Shown: positions 6,905 through 15,156, numbered from the stretch's first letter. The stretch is DNA of 22,013 nucleotides from CAYWGR01 sp964458015 (GCA_964458015.1 CAYWGR010000093.1:1-22013); one strand, 5' to 3'. Made by a program: numbers and translations. The notes: generated from the letters alone by a model not told the origin.

Positions 6905-7087
6905 TTATTGCCCGTTCAGTTTGTCGATGACTTCCTTGTAGGTGCTTCTTACGCGGACTTGATCTGTTTTGGTGCCAAAATTGACGATCAGGGCGGAGGC
7001 ATTATCGCCGTCGGGATAGGCGTTGACGATATGTTCCGTATTCAAGGCAATTCTTTTTCCCGACATCTGTTCAAAATCGACAAACAC
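6905..7087 (-). CDS. FlbD-like small protein, 60 aa
   Basis: A 60-residue protein beginning (M)FVDFEQMSGKRIALNTEHI and ending STYKEVIDKLNGQ. The pattern 'xxLNGxxxxLNxxxI ... VxxSxxEVIxKL' is that of the small FlbD family, named for a flagellar-operon protein, but members also occur away from flagellar genes and none are seen here. The assignment is tentative. The start is a GTG at 7087, chosen because AGGAG lies 8 nt upstream. An internal ATG at residue 8 lacks such a site. A second, truncated copy lies at 5526-5636. A promoter-like sequence at 7359-7386 points towards this gene, with a short open frame (7242-7313) in the leader. There is no signal peptide or membrane segment. Confidence 0.65.
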   Translation of the reverse strand: MFVDFEQMSGKRIALNTEHIVNAYPDGDNASALIVNFGTKTDQVRVRSTYKEVIDKLNGQ

Positions 7088-7241
7088 GATTTTCTCTCCT
7101 GAAAAACTATTAGGGAATGTTTGCCCCGAAACGAGATTGCTGCTTGGGATCTTTGTTTGGAAGCGCCGTTATATTGATACCGACATTGCGAATGTTCCAG
7201 ATTCAACCGCAAGCACGGCTGTTCCAGCCGAGTTTGCTGGT

Positions 7242-7313
7242 CTACCGGCCGCGAAAAGGTTCGTTGGCAATGTAGGATGCAATAAGAAAAAACGCTTGTC
7301 GGTATTTCTCCAT
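7242..7313 (-). CDS. Possible 23-aa leader peptide
   Basis: ATG at 7313 with AAAAGG 8 nt upstream encodes MEKYRQAFFLIASYIANEPF plus RGR and a stop. The peptide has a basic start and a hydrophobic middle. It lies between a promoter-like sequence and the FlbD-like gene, so it would be the first frame on that transcript. It is too short to be convincing alone and could be chance or the remnant of a decayed gene. Nothing else is supported in the spacer 7088-7505. Confidence 0.2.
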   Translation of the reverse strand: MEKYRQAFFLIASYIANEPFRGR

Positions 7314-7358
7314 CGAACAACCTTTTCGGGTAGCTCCAATGGTTTGCGACAACCCCCT

Positions 7359-7386
7359 AATATACGACGTAGGTTCTCGGGGTCAA
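7359..7386 (-). promoter_or_regulatory. Sigma-70-type promoter, FlbD-like gene
   Basis: On the minus strand, TTGACC (7386-7381) and TATATT (7364-7359) are 16 bp apart. Transcription would start near 7352 and run towards the genes at 7313 and 7087. Seen by eye; untested. Confidence 0.45.
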
Positions 7387-7505
7387 ATTTTTTTGGCAAG
7401 CTCGAACAGATTCCTGCCGATTCTCCTGTTTCTTTCGGAAAAATGGAGATTTTCAAGGCGGATGGCAAAGGAGGCAGATGCTCTGCCGAGAAGACGGAGT
7501 GGGCT

Positions 7506-9050
7506 TTAGCCGATGCTTTCTAGCAGGGCAACGTCAAGCCCGTTGACGCTTATGGTGCGTTGCATGTCGCCGTAGCGTAGGCGGAAATCCTGACGTTGTT
7601 CGCTGAGATTCCAGAGTACGACGGCTCGGGCGGTTGGATACCAGGCGCAGACGACGGGCATGTCACCTTCGACGTAGGGCACTTTGCCAAGCTGCGGCAG
7701 AATGGTTCGTTTCCAGGCTAATAGCTCGGGCCACGATTCGGCCAAGGCGCGAACTTTCGGCGATAGCCCAGCTTGCGGGCGTGCGAGCAACGTTGTGGCG
7801 GCCGGCGGCAGGCTGTCGATTGTTTGGGCGTCGGCCTCGGCTAGGAACGTGTAGCCGTCGTTCGCTAAACCATCCGTGACCGAGAATGGAAGGCCGAGGG
7901 CGAGCCACAGGCTGTTGGGGTTGTCATCGCCGACGTAACGGGCAGCTTCGCCCCAGTAGTGCTTCAGCGGCCCGGCGAGTTTGTGGCCGGCGATGACGCT
8001 ATGCACTTGGGCATGGTGTTTCATGGCGGGGGCGAGCGTCGGCCAATCGCCCGAGGGGAAGTCGCACATGAACATCGTGTTGCGAACGTCGGCGATGGTC
8101 GATGTGGCCAGCTTCGCCAGTTTGTTGGGCAGCGATAGGCTGTTGTCGGGGAATGCGGTGGTTTCGCTGTAGGCCAGTTCCGGCCGCACGAAACGTCGAT
8201 GGAACAGCACGCTAAAGAGTTCGTCGGTCTTTCCCTTGGTCGGGTTAAAGAATGGGTCGCTAAACATGTACTCTCCGACGCGGAAGGGCACGTCGTTATA
8301 CTCGCGCAGCCGGATGCCTGCTTTTTCGGAGCCGAAATACATCACCATGATGCCGAGCTGGATGTTGGGCGCGGCTTTTTGTTGCGCGCGGAAGCAGGCC
8401 GTCAGTTGGTCGCATGTGAAATCGACCCATAGGCGGACCGCGGGCGTTAGGCGGCGATGCTTGATCGCATCGAGCAATTCGTTCCAGGCGGAGTCGGAGC
8501 GTAGGCCGCTGCGTTCGAGAAATTCTCGTTTATGTTCTGGGCAACAGCAACCGCCGATGGCGCCGGGCCACGAGGCGAGTCGGAAATCGTCGTCTAAGAA
8601 GACGCGATCGATTCCTGCGGCTTGAAGCTGCCGCATGGCCGTGCAGTTTTCTTCCGTGGCAGGCGGATGAAGCACGGTTCCGGTGCAAGTCGAACCGTCG
8701 GGACGAATGTATTTGGGCCATTTTGGGTTGCCGCCGTCGGGATGTCCCAGCGGCACGTTCAATGCATGGGCTGCCAGTCCGCGTTTGCCGAGACGGTCGC
8801 ACCATTTTTTCAGGCGGTCGGGGTCGGCATGCCAATTGCCTGCCCAAAAGCCGGTTAGCCATAGTTCGGACACGCCGGCGGCGATGACATTTTCGAGCAA
8901 GTCGGGATATTTTTCGAGCGTCTCGCATCCGACGGAGAGATGATAGATGCGTTTGCCTTTGGGGATGGGCTCGGCGAAGGCAGGCATCGCGTAGGCCGCT
9001 GTTCCCAGTGCGCCGCAGACTTTCAAAAAGTTACGCCGATGTAGAGGCAT
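7506..9050 (-). CDS. Tat-exported glycosidase-like protein
   Basis: A 514-aa protein with a twin-arginine signal at its start (MPLHRRNFLKVCGALG) and a likely cleavage after AFA (about 26). The body alternates beta-strand and helix segments as in a TIM barrel (LWLTGFW at 63-69, VFLDDDFRL at 150-158). The LDDDFR motif (152-157), followed by a Cys cluster GCCCPEH (167-173), resembles uncharacterised glycoside-hydrolase-like barrels in which the acidic motif lines the active site. Catalytic residues are not proven. A C-terminal beta-rich domain (about 455-514) completes it. An upstream ATG at 9086 lies inside a spacer hairpin repeat, so the ATG at 9050 that opens the Tat signal is preferred. It follows the DUF4838 gene by 83 bp on the same strand, and both are exported. 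Confidence 0.7.
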   Translation of the reverse strand: MPLHRRNFLKVCGALGTAAYAMPAFAEPIPKGKRIYHLSVGCETLEKYPDLLENVIAAGVSELWLTGFWAGNWHADPDRLKKWCDRLGKRGLAAHALNVPLGHPDGGNPKWPKYIRPDGSTCTGTVLHPPATEENCTAMRQLQAAGIDRVFLDDDFRLASWPGAIGGCCCPEHKREFLERSGLRSDSAWNELLDAIKHRRLTPAVRLWVDFTCDQLTACFRAQQKAAPNIQLGIMVMYFGSEKAGIRLREYNDVPFRVGEYMFSDPFFNPTKGKTDELFSVLFHRRFVRPELAYSETTAFPDNSLSLPNKLAKLATSTIADVRNTMFMCDFPSGDWPTLAPAMKHHAQVHSVIAGHKLAGPLKHYWGEAARYVGDDNPNSLWLALGLPFSVTDGLANDGYTFLAEADAQTIDSLPPAATTLLARPQAGLSPKVRALAESWPELLAWKRTILPQLGKVPYVEGDMPVVCAWYPTARAVVLWNLSEQRQDFRLRYGDMQRTISVNGLDVALLESIG

Positions 9051-9076
9051 GATGGAATCCGTTAAGTGTTGTTTTT

Positions 9077-9104
9077 GGCGGGCCATCGCTTCGCTTGACC
9101 CGCC
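9077..9104. repeat. Spacer hairpin repeat (gcgggtcaagcgaagcg type)
   Basis: GGCGGG and CCCGCC flank a 16-nt loop containing 'atcgcttcgcttga'. This is a widespread kind of planctomycete spacer repeat (from memory). It lies about 30 bp after the DUF4838 gene's stop and explains the spurious start codon at 9086. Confidence 0.65.
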
Positions 9105-9133
9105 CTACTGCTTGCCCTACGGCTGCGATCGGA

Positions 9134-11377
9134 TCAATCTATACCGATCAGTACGACACGGTCGACGAAAATGGCGTCGAGGGCGGGATTGTGTCCGTGG
9201 GCGAACCAAAAATACGCGCCGGGCACGAAATCAACAACGCCGAGATCGATCCAGCGGAAGTTTTTGTCGAGCGAGCCGTCGGCGGTGGCAAAATCCTTGC
9301 GGTCGAGGGCCATGCTCTTGAGATCTTTTTTGCCTTGGGAGTCGTAGACACCCCACCCGCCGACACGGCCTTCCTTGATTGTTCCTTCGCATCGTAAGGA
9401 GGCGAGAATGCGATATTTTCCGCGGACGGGCGGCGAATAGCTGGTATTCCAATCGACTTTCGTGCCCATGCGGACGCTTTTGCCATTCCAGCCTTTGGGA
9501 TCGTCGATGATCATTGCCGCATTTTCATAGTTATTGAACGACAGGGCATCGAATACGACCCATTTGTCTTCCGGCAAGCCTTTGCATATCTCGGGAGGAT
9601 TTTTTTGTGCGAGGAATCCCGCCTTCAAACCGTCAAGGTATAGGCCGAGATTTGCTTCCTGAGAAATAACCGCCGCGCTGGTTTTGAATCGCTTGCAAAG
9701 TTCGGCGAATTCCTCGGCCGCTTTAACGGGGTCTTTGGGACCGAGGAACGGCAGTTTTTGAAAACGAGCTTCGCCGCGCAAAGGATAGTATCGGGTGAGC
9801 CACACATGGTCGATGCCCATCTTTGATTTTTGGAGCCGTCGCAGCTCGTTGGAATCGGGGCCGTAGACTTTCGCGGCCGTTTCGACCGCTTTGTTCAGGA
9901 GTTCGGTTGCCTGGTTGAGTGAGGCTAAGTCGAGCCACTTGGCTGAGTTCATGCCGAAACAGCCGAGGTAGATTTTCTCCTTTTCGGCCTGTGCAATGAG
10001 GAGATCCCAATATTGTTTGAGGAACGGGGCGACCGCTTCGCCATAGTAGCCGCGTAGGAACTCGTCGATCAGCTTGGCGTCGTCGAGGTTCGGTTCCCAC
10101 ATGACGCGCATCAGCAGCCAGTTTTTCAGTTCGCAGAAGTCGTCGCCTTCGCCTTCTTCAAACAGACCGATCGCGCCATGTTTGATGAAATAGCGAACGT
10201 TTGGCGCGAGCACGCGCAGGTTCGGGTGCGGGCCAAGATAGTCGTTGTAATTGGTCGTGTAGTCCCAGATGAAAAGATATTTGGCCAGTTTGCTCCAGCC
10301 TTCGATGTCGGCGGCGAATTCGCGATTCTGCGGACCGTCGAGCGGCTGGATATAAGAACATTCAATCGTGCAGAGGCGGATCAGGACATTGTCGCGAGGC
10401 TTGATTACCTTGGGCGGTTTGCGCGTATATTGATACGCAAGCGATTCGACGAGAACGTCGGGGAATTCTTTCGCCACGGCCTCGGCGACTTTGTTGAGCA
10501 TGAAAACGAGCGTGCCCGAATGGCTTCCTTCGGCGTCGTCGATTGCCTTGCATTTTGGGCAGGTGCAGAACCCATACCAGTCGTTCTGAGAAATGTCGAT
10601 GATCTTTGCTTCGGGATTGCCTCGCAGATCCGCCAGGACGTTTTTGATAAGCTCCTGGAGCATTGCTTCATTGGTTAAGCATAGCTGTGCCTGTTCGTGC
10701 TTGCGTTTACCATCGATTTCGGAATACCAATCGGGATGGGCGGCGAAGTATTTTTCGGGCGGGAGATATTTGTAGAAGGAATGCACGAAGTTGATGATCC
10801 GAACCGCGCCGCCGTATTCCGGCGTTAGGTTTCCATTGCCCTTCATGCGCGCCGAGAAGATGGTGGGCTGGGCGTTCCGATGGTACATTTCGCGCGAGAT
10901 CATCTGGGGCGCGTAGGAGATATTCAGATCGTCGGCGATGACAAGCGTGGGCTTCTTCGGCACAAATGTATCTTCGGCCGCCCACCAGCGAACGCCGACG
11001 ACATCTTGTAGGAACGAATAGACCGCGTAGAGGCAGCCTCGTTTCTCGTGACCGGCGAGAATCAGATTGCCGGCATCGAATTTGATGAGGATTTCGTCGA
11101 ACTTGTAGGCTTTCTTCGGGGCCTTGGATGTGCGGCCGATCCATACGAATGACTTGCCGTCGGCGGGGACGTCTTTCTCGGCGATTGTGGGGAAATTCGC
11201 ACCGGTCACAAGTTTTAGATGTTCAGACAGTTCACGGGCGGCGGTCTTCTCGACCGGCGTTGGTTCGTTGGGGAGAACGATTTTCCAGCCGGTGGCGCCG
11301 TCCTTTGCCAGTTCGGCGGAAAATAAATTCGTTTGAGGAACCAAGAAACAGCAAAGAAGAAACAGCGTTTTTTTCAT
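9134..11377 (-). CDS. Secreted DUF4838 protein (glycosidase-related)
   Basis: A 747-aa protein with a Sec-type signal peptide (MKKTLFLLCCFLVPQTNLFS, cleavage near 21). An N-terminal alpha/beta domain resembles the non-catalytic domain that precedes GH67/GH84/GH20-like barrels (VEKTAARELSEHLKLVTG, 42-59; GCLYAVYSFLQDVVGVRWW, 114-132). The DUF4838 barrel follows, with NFVHSFYKYLPPEKYFAAHP (196-215) and SQNDWYGFCTCPKC (263-276). The C-terminal 140 residues look like a beta-sandwich, possibly carbohydrate-binding. The family is typical of planctomycete and Verrucomicrobia polysaccharide loci, and its reaction is not established. The longer frame to 11470 adds an arginine/phenylalanine-rich stretch before the signal. 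ATG 11377 gives a proper signal peptide and has an AGGCGG-like site upstream. Confidence 0.85.
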   Translation of the reverse strand: MKKTLFLLCCFLVPQTNLFSAELAKDGATGWKIVLPNEPTPVEKTAARELSEHLKLVTGANFPTIAEKDVPADGKSFVWIGRTSKAPKKAYKFDEILIKFDAGNLILAGHEKRGCLYAVYSFLQDVVGVRWWAAEDTFVPKKPTLVIADDLNISYAPQMISREMYHRNAQPTIFSARMKGNGNLTPEYGGAVRIINFVHSFYKYLPPEKYFAAHPDWYSEIDGKRKHEQAQLCLTNEAMLQELIKNVLADLRGNPEAKIIDISQNDWYGFCTCPKCKAIDDAEGSHSGTLVFMLNKVAEAVAKEFPDVLVESLAYQYTRKPPKVIKPRDNVLIRLCTIECSYIQPLDGPQNREFAADIEGWSKLAKYLFIWDYTTNYNDYLGPHPNLRVLAPNVRYFIKHGAIGLFEEGEGDDFCELKNWLLMRVMWEPNLDDAKLIDEFLRGYYGEAVAPFLKQYWDLLIAQAEKEKIYLGCFGMNSAKWLDLASLNQATELLNKAVETAAKVYGPDSNELRRLQKSKMGIDHVWLTRYYPLRGEARFQKLPFLGPKDPVKAAEEFAELCKRFKTSAAVISQEANLGLYLDGLKAGFLAQKNPPEICKGLPEDKWVVFDALSFNNYENAAMIIDDPKGWNGKSVRMGTKVDWNTSYSPPVRGKYRILASLRCEGTIKEGRVGGWGVYDSQGKKDLKSMALDRKDFATADGSLDKNFRWIDLGVVDFVPGAYFWFAHGHNPALDAIFVDRVVLIGID

Positions 11378-11461
11378 GATGTTTCCGCCTAATCGGTAGG
11401 AGTTGAAAGGGGAAGGACATGCAAACGGGAAGGATGTGCGAGTGGGGAGGGGGGACACAAA

Positions 11462-11504
11462 ACGGAACACTGATTACCGCTAATTTTCGCTAATCATTAG
11501 CTTC
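11462..11504. repeat. Degenerate spacer repeat (gattaccgctaattttcgctaat)
   Basis: A short repeated pattern, 'gctaattttcgctaatcatt', belongs to the same loose class as the 'gacgcaaatgaacgcgg' spacer repeats. It lies in the spacer 11378-11723 upstream of the DUF4838 gene. Apart from this and the terminator at 11648-11690, I see no gene there and no convincing promoter pair. Confidence 0.4.
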
Positions 11505-11647
11505 AAGGGCCGTTCCTCTATTATTGGACACCAAGCGGCATCCGACCGCAACACGTTTCCCGACCAATTCTGATATTTTTCCGACAAACCCGCGATCTAG
11601 AGGCCGTCGTGTTTTCTCGCCTTTTACGCTTGTCATATGATCTAAAA

Positions 11648-11690
11648 GAAAAAATCCCCTCTCACGCGATGCGGGAGAGAGGATTTTTCT
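11648..11690 (-). terminator. Intrinsic terminator after the Gfo/Idh/MocA gene
   Basis: A hairpin with arms AAAAATCCcCTCTC-CGC and GCG-GGAGAGaGGATTTTT around a GAT loop, flanked by A's on one side and T's on the other. It could act in both directions. It lies about 35 nt beyond the stop codon at 11724 on the minus strand. Confidence 0.8.
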
Positions 11691-11723
11691 AGAAGCTATT
11701 GGGGTAGAAGGTATCGCTGTTTT

Positions 11724-13028
11724 TTACAGTGTCCAGCCGTCGCGGTAGGGCGGGTGGATGAATTTGTCGGCCTCGGGGCAATTTGTGGCCTTGAGGTTGG
11801 CGGCGTCCCATTCGAGTTTCTTGCCGACGCGGTAGGCGACCGTGCCGAGCAAAACGGCTTCGGTCAAAGCGCCGGAGTAGTCGAAATTGCACGTGGTGGG
11901 ACCACCGGTCTTGCAGGCCTCGAAGAATTCCTTGTGATGGCCGATCGACTTGGGAATGGTTTGCTCGGGTGCTTTGAAGTCCTTGAACTTATCGAGGGGA
12001 TAGAGCGTCCGGCTGCCGTAATCGGCCCGCAACATGCCTTCCTTGCCGATGAACAGCACGCCCATGGCGCCGGGCACGACGCCCGATCCGGCTGGGACGC
12101 CCGGCTGTGCGGCTTTGTCGCCATCGTACCAAACGAGTTTTACGGGCGGTAGATTGCCGCGGGCGGCGTACTCGTAATTCACCGTTAGGCCTTGCGAGCA
12201 GCTTTCCTCGTCGACCGGCGGCCCTTGTACCTCGACGCTGGTCGGATGCTTGAGATTCAGCGCCCAGAAAGCCAAGTCCATCAGGTGGCAACCGAAATCG
12301 CCAAGACCGCCGTTGCCGAAAGCCCACCAGCATCGCCATTTGAATGGGGCGTAGCAAGGGTGGTAGGGGCGAAACGGCGCGGGGCCAACCCAGAGATCCC
12401 AGTTGAAGCCCTTCGGCACGGCGGGCGTATCAGTGGGGCGTTTGACTCCGCTGTAGTTAGCGGGCGACCACGCATGGACTTCGGTCACGGGGCCGATCGC
12501 GCCGGCTTGGACCAACTCGACCACGCGGCGGTAGTTGTCTTCGGCGTGGATTTGGGTGCCCATCTGCGTGACGAGATTCTTTTCCTTGGCCAACTGCTCA
12601 AGGACGCGGGTTTCGTAGATGTTGTGCGTCAGCGGCTTTTCGCAGTAGCAATGCTTGCCCATCCGCATGGCCATGGCACTGGCGGGGGCATGGGTATGGT
12701 CGGGTGTGCTGACCATCACTGCGTCGATCGACTTTTCGAGTTCCGAGAGCATTTTGCGGAAATCGACGTAGGTTTTGGCCTTGGGATACTTTTGGGCGGC
12801 CGCGCCCAGGATGTTTTCATCGACGTCGCAGATGCCGACGACGTTTTCCATGGCTCCGGCGGCATCCAATTGGGCGGCGCCGCGACCGCCAGGACCGATC
12901 ACCGCCACGTTGAGTTTTTCGTTGGGCGATTTTGCGTGGAGCAAAGCCGGCGCGGCGAAGGTGGCCGCAACGCCCAAGGCGGTAGTTGAACGTAGGAAAT
13001 CGCGACGTGTAGCACGGCTCCGCAACAT
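11724..13028 (-). CDS. Tat-exported Gfo/Idh/MocA oxidoreductase
   Basis: A 434-aa NAD(P)-dependent sugar or inositol dehydrogenase-type protein of usual length. It has a twin-arginine signal (RATRRDFLRSTTALGV, 5-20). A Rossmann dinucleotide motif follows (VAVIGPGGRG, 41-50), then ICDVD (66-70), VSTPDHTHA (106-114) and the family hallmark EKPLTHN (130-136). The C-terminal part carries the substrate-binding beta-sheet domain. Planctomycete genomes encode many Tat-exported paralogues of this family, and individual substrates are unknown. The ATG at 13028 starts the Tat signal directly, with GGAG about 10 nt upstream. A promoter-like pair at 13155-13183 and a terminator at 11648-11690 make it a probable single-gene transcript. 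The neighbouring exported genes suggest extracytoplasmic sugar chemistry. Confidence 0.92.
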   Translation of the reverse strand: MLRSRATRRDFLRSTTALGVAATFAAPALLHAKSPNEKLNVAVIGPGGRGAAQLDAAGAMENVVGICDVDENILGAAAQKYPKAKTYVDFRKMLSELEKSIDAVMVSTPDHTHAPASAMAMRMGKHCYCEKPLTHNIYETRVLEQLAKEKNLVTQMGTQIHAEDNYRRVVELVQAGAIGPVTEVHAWSPANYSGVKRPTDTPAVPKGFNWDLWVGPAPFRPYHPCYAPFKWRCWWAFGNGGLGDFGCHLMDLAFWALNLKHPTSVEVQGPPVDEESCSQGLTVNYEYAARGNLPPVKLVWYDGDKAAQPGVPAGSGVVPGAMGVLFIGKEGMLRADYGSRTLYPLDKFKDFKAPEQTIPKSIGHHKEFFEACKTGGPTTCNFDYSGALTEAVLLGTVAYRVGKKLEWDAANLKATNCPEADKFIHPPYRDGWTL

Positions 13029-13154
13029 GGCAGGGGCTCCATCAGTGAGGTGGGTAAGTAAGGAAATGAATGGGCGAGGAGAGCTTCGTTCGTTCAGAAG
13101 CCCCCCTCGGATTGTGGTTTGAGGTATAGCTAGAAGCCATTGACCTCACGTGAT

Positions 13155-13183
13155 ATTTTACCCTGTTTTGCTACATTTCGCAA
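13155..13183 (-). promoter_or_regulatory. Promoter-like sequence of the oxidoreductase gene
   Basis: On the minus strand, TTGCGA (13183-13178) and TAAAAT (13160-13155) are separated by 17 bp, which would give a leader of about 120 nt. Matched by eye. Confidence 0.5.
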
Positions 13184-13233
13184 GAGAAAAGGATGGGGGG
13201 GGACAGTACTGGATTGTGGCGATCGGTGGTGGG

Positions 13234-13255
13234 TTCCCAAGCCGGAGCTTGGGAA
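13234..13255. repeat. Perfect 9-bp hairpin, spacer repeat
   Basis: TTCCCAAGC and GCTTGGGAA flank a CGGA loop, 52 bp beyond the stop codon of the DUF1559 gene on the minus strand. The loop and arms match the common 'cccaagctccggcttggg' spacer repeat. It has no T-tract, so a terminator role is possible but not shown. Confidence 0.6.
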
Positions 13256-13306
13256 TCAGAGGATTGAACCAGGATTGAAGGCTACACGCATAACACGGAA
13301 AGATTA

Positions 13307-14986
13307 TTAGTCGGTCGAAGTTAATTCGTCACCGGCAATGGTCAGCAATGCGTGGAACATCTTGGGATCCATTTGTTTCGTGATGGTTCGGACAGAGCCG
13401 TCGGCAAAGCCGACGTTAAAACTGTTGGGATGTGCATTGCCGAGTCCTGCCATCGGATGCTTGGGGTCGAATTGCCAATCATCGGGCTTTGTCCACGTGA
13501 CGGCACGGTCGTCGTCGGCCTCAACGATTACAATTGTCCGGGAAGTCCCGTCCTTAAAATCATTAAGTGCCAGCCCTTTGGTTCCGTCGAAGGCTAGCCC
13601 CTTGCCGCAAACGGCCAGATAGTTGGCCATGCCGGGCCGCATTTTGCCGCTTGGATTCTGGAAGACCTTGGGCATCATGGGAATCAGCTTCTTATTGTGC
13701 TCGCTGTCCCAAGGTTCGTCCTGATGAAATTGGTCGTATAGTGCCTGTTCCTCAAGATGTGGCAGCAACTGCACTCGCCAACTCAACATCGGCTTGCCTT
13801 CTTTGTTGAAGATTGCCCGAGGAGGAAACGTTTTATGCACATCATGGTGAACGTGCATCGCCAGCATGATTTCTTTTAGATTGTTTATTGACTGGGCGCG
13901 TCGCGCGGCTTCGCGGGCGGCTTGTACGGCGGGCAACAGAAGGGAAATGAGGATGCCGATGACGGCCACATTGGCCATCTGGGCATTAGCCTTGCCGTTG
14001 TTGTTCGAACCCAGCGTCAACGCATCGCCCTTGCGGACCGGACGCAATAGCTCGATCATTTGCTCACTTACTCGCTTGGAATACTGGGCAACCGCTTTTT
14101 CCACGGGGTCGTTGCTTGCCGACTGTCTGGTCATTTGCATGGCCATCATCTGCTTGCCCATCTCGATGTATCGATGGATCATTCGTTCCAAGTCTTCGGC
14201 AGCTTTTTCGTCCGTGGCCCGGAGCGTCAGCGACATTGCCATATCGCCCGTGAAATTGGCTTTCGCGCCGATGGAGTTCAGAAGCTCAGGGATTCTTTTC
14301 ACGTCCTGAAACGGCATCGGCACGGGTTCCTTGGCGAAGGACTGGGTAATCAGCGGGCGGATGGGTTCGACTAGCAGGACGGCCGAGGCATCGGGCGGGT
14401 CGGAAAGCCGGCCCAAAAACTTGGCCATCTTGCCCGGCTTCGGTTTGGCATGGTTGTCGAGTATTTTGTGCAACAAAGGATCGTGGGCCACGATCACTGT
14501 ATGTTCGTCGGGGCAAAAGATGCTGAAGCCCATTGGTTCGGCCGCTTTGCGATACGTTTTTCCTTCGATTTTTGCTTCTTGGGTCTGTTCCCACAGCGGG
14601 GCGAGAATTTCACCTTCGGCCAGTGGCGAGGCCATGCGTACAACGATGCCCGCTTGGGGTGGACCGGCTTGCAAAGAGGCGGGCGGTTCGACTATTGCCA
14701 CGACCTGTTCGATCTCCAACGGGTCGATGCCAAGCCGGCTCTTGCCGGCCGCCGTGATAACTTCGATCGGCAACATTTCCATGCCTGGAGCCGTTAGAAC
14801 ATGACGCGGATAGAGAACCGCGGCAGCGGTAGTTTCGGGGGTAATGTAGCTGGTATCGATTTTTGCTTTGCCCTCGGCCTTGGTTTGTTTCGCATCGGTT
14901 GGAGGTTGGGCAAAAACGAGGGACGGGGAATAGGTCATCACTACCACGAGCAACCACGTAATGGACGTACGATGTTTCCGCGACAT
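13307..14986 (-). CDS. Secreted DUF1559 protein with internal pilin-like helix
   Basis: A 559-aa protein. The N-terminal signal peptide ends near residue 26 (VFA-Q). Residues 40-330 form a poorly characterised domain. A hydrophobic segment, NVAVIGILISLLLPAVQAAR (339-358), followed by EAARRAQ is the type-IV-pilin-like helix that normally begins DUF1559 proteins. After it comes the DUF1559 domain (about 360-540), with the H-X9-DG motif from His519 to Gly530. Most family members carry a prepilin leader directly before this helix. Here it is internal and lacks the usual Gly-Phe-Thr-Leu processing site. The family is greatly expanded in planctomycetes and its function is unknown. The ATG at 14986 has AAGG 8 nt upstream. 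A promoter-like pair lies at 15034-15063. The gene is divergent from dnaG. Confidence 0.85.
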   Translation of the reverse strand: MSRKHRTSITWLLVVVMTYSPSLVFAQPPTDAKQTKAEGKAKIDTSYITPETTAAAVLYPRHVLTAPGMEMLPIEVITAAGKSRLGIDPLEIEQVVAIVEPPASLQAGPPQAGIVVRMASPLAEGEILAPLWEQTQEAKIEGKTYRKAAEPMGFSIFCPDEHTVIVAHDPLLHKILDNHAKPKPGKMAKFLGRLSDPPDASAVLLVEPIRPLITQSFAKEPVPMPFQDVKRIPELLNSIGAKANFTGDMAMSLTLRATDEKAAEDLERMIHRYIEMGKQMMAMQMTRQSASNDPVEKAVAQYSKRVSEQMIELLRPVRKGDALTLGSNNNGKANAQMANVAVIGILISLLLPAVQAAREAARRAQSINNLKEIMLAMHVHHDVHKTFPPRAIFNKEGKPMLSWRVQLLPHLEEQALYDQFHQDEPWDSEHNKKLIPMMPKVFQNPSGKMRPGMANYLAVCGKGLAFDGTKGLALNDFKDGTSRTIVIVEADDDRAVTWTKPDDWQFDPKHPMAGLGNAHPNSFNVGFADGSVRTITKQMDPKMFHALLTIAGDELTSTD

Positions 14987-15033
14987 GGGTTAACCTTGCA
15001 TTTTGAGAAAAAGGTTTGGGATAAGTGATGGGT

Positions 15034-15063
15034 AGTATAGTATGCAAAGTGTTTAGGTTGCAA
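15034..15063 (-). promoter_or_regulatory. Promoter-like sequence of the DUF1559 gene
   Basis: On the minus strand, TTGCAA (15063-15058) and TATACT (15039-15034) are 18 bp apart, with the start codon about 48 nt downstream. Matched by eye. Confidence 0.5.
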
Positions 15064-15156
15064 TCAGTGCTAGCATGAATTAATGGTTAGAATTTACACG
15101 GCAGTGGATGTTCTGAGGGGGTGTGAGAATCGGCATTTCATCCCCTTTTCGCGAGA

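Noticed and set aside
7169..7468. 99-codon open frame on the minus strand in the 7088-7505 spacer
   Set aside because: No ribosome-binding site or recognisable domain. It runs through the promoter-like sequence at 7359-7386 and overlaps a better-supported short frame.
9051..9086. Upstream start for the glycosidase-like gene
   Set aside because: The ATG at 9086 is part of a dispersed spacer hairpin repeat and would put 12 residues before the Tat signal.
12192..12989. 265-codon open frame on the plus strand
   Set aside because: Lies entirely antisense to the Gfo/Idh/MocA gene, has no domain, and is a typical shadow frame in GC-rich coding DNA.
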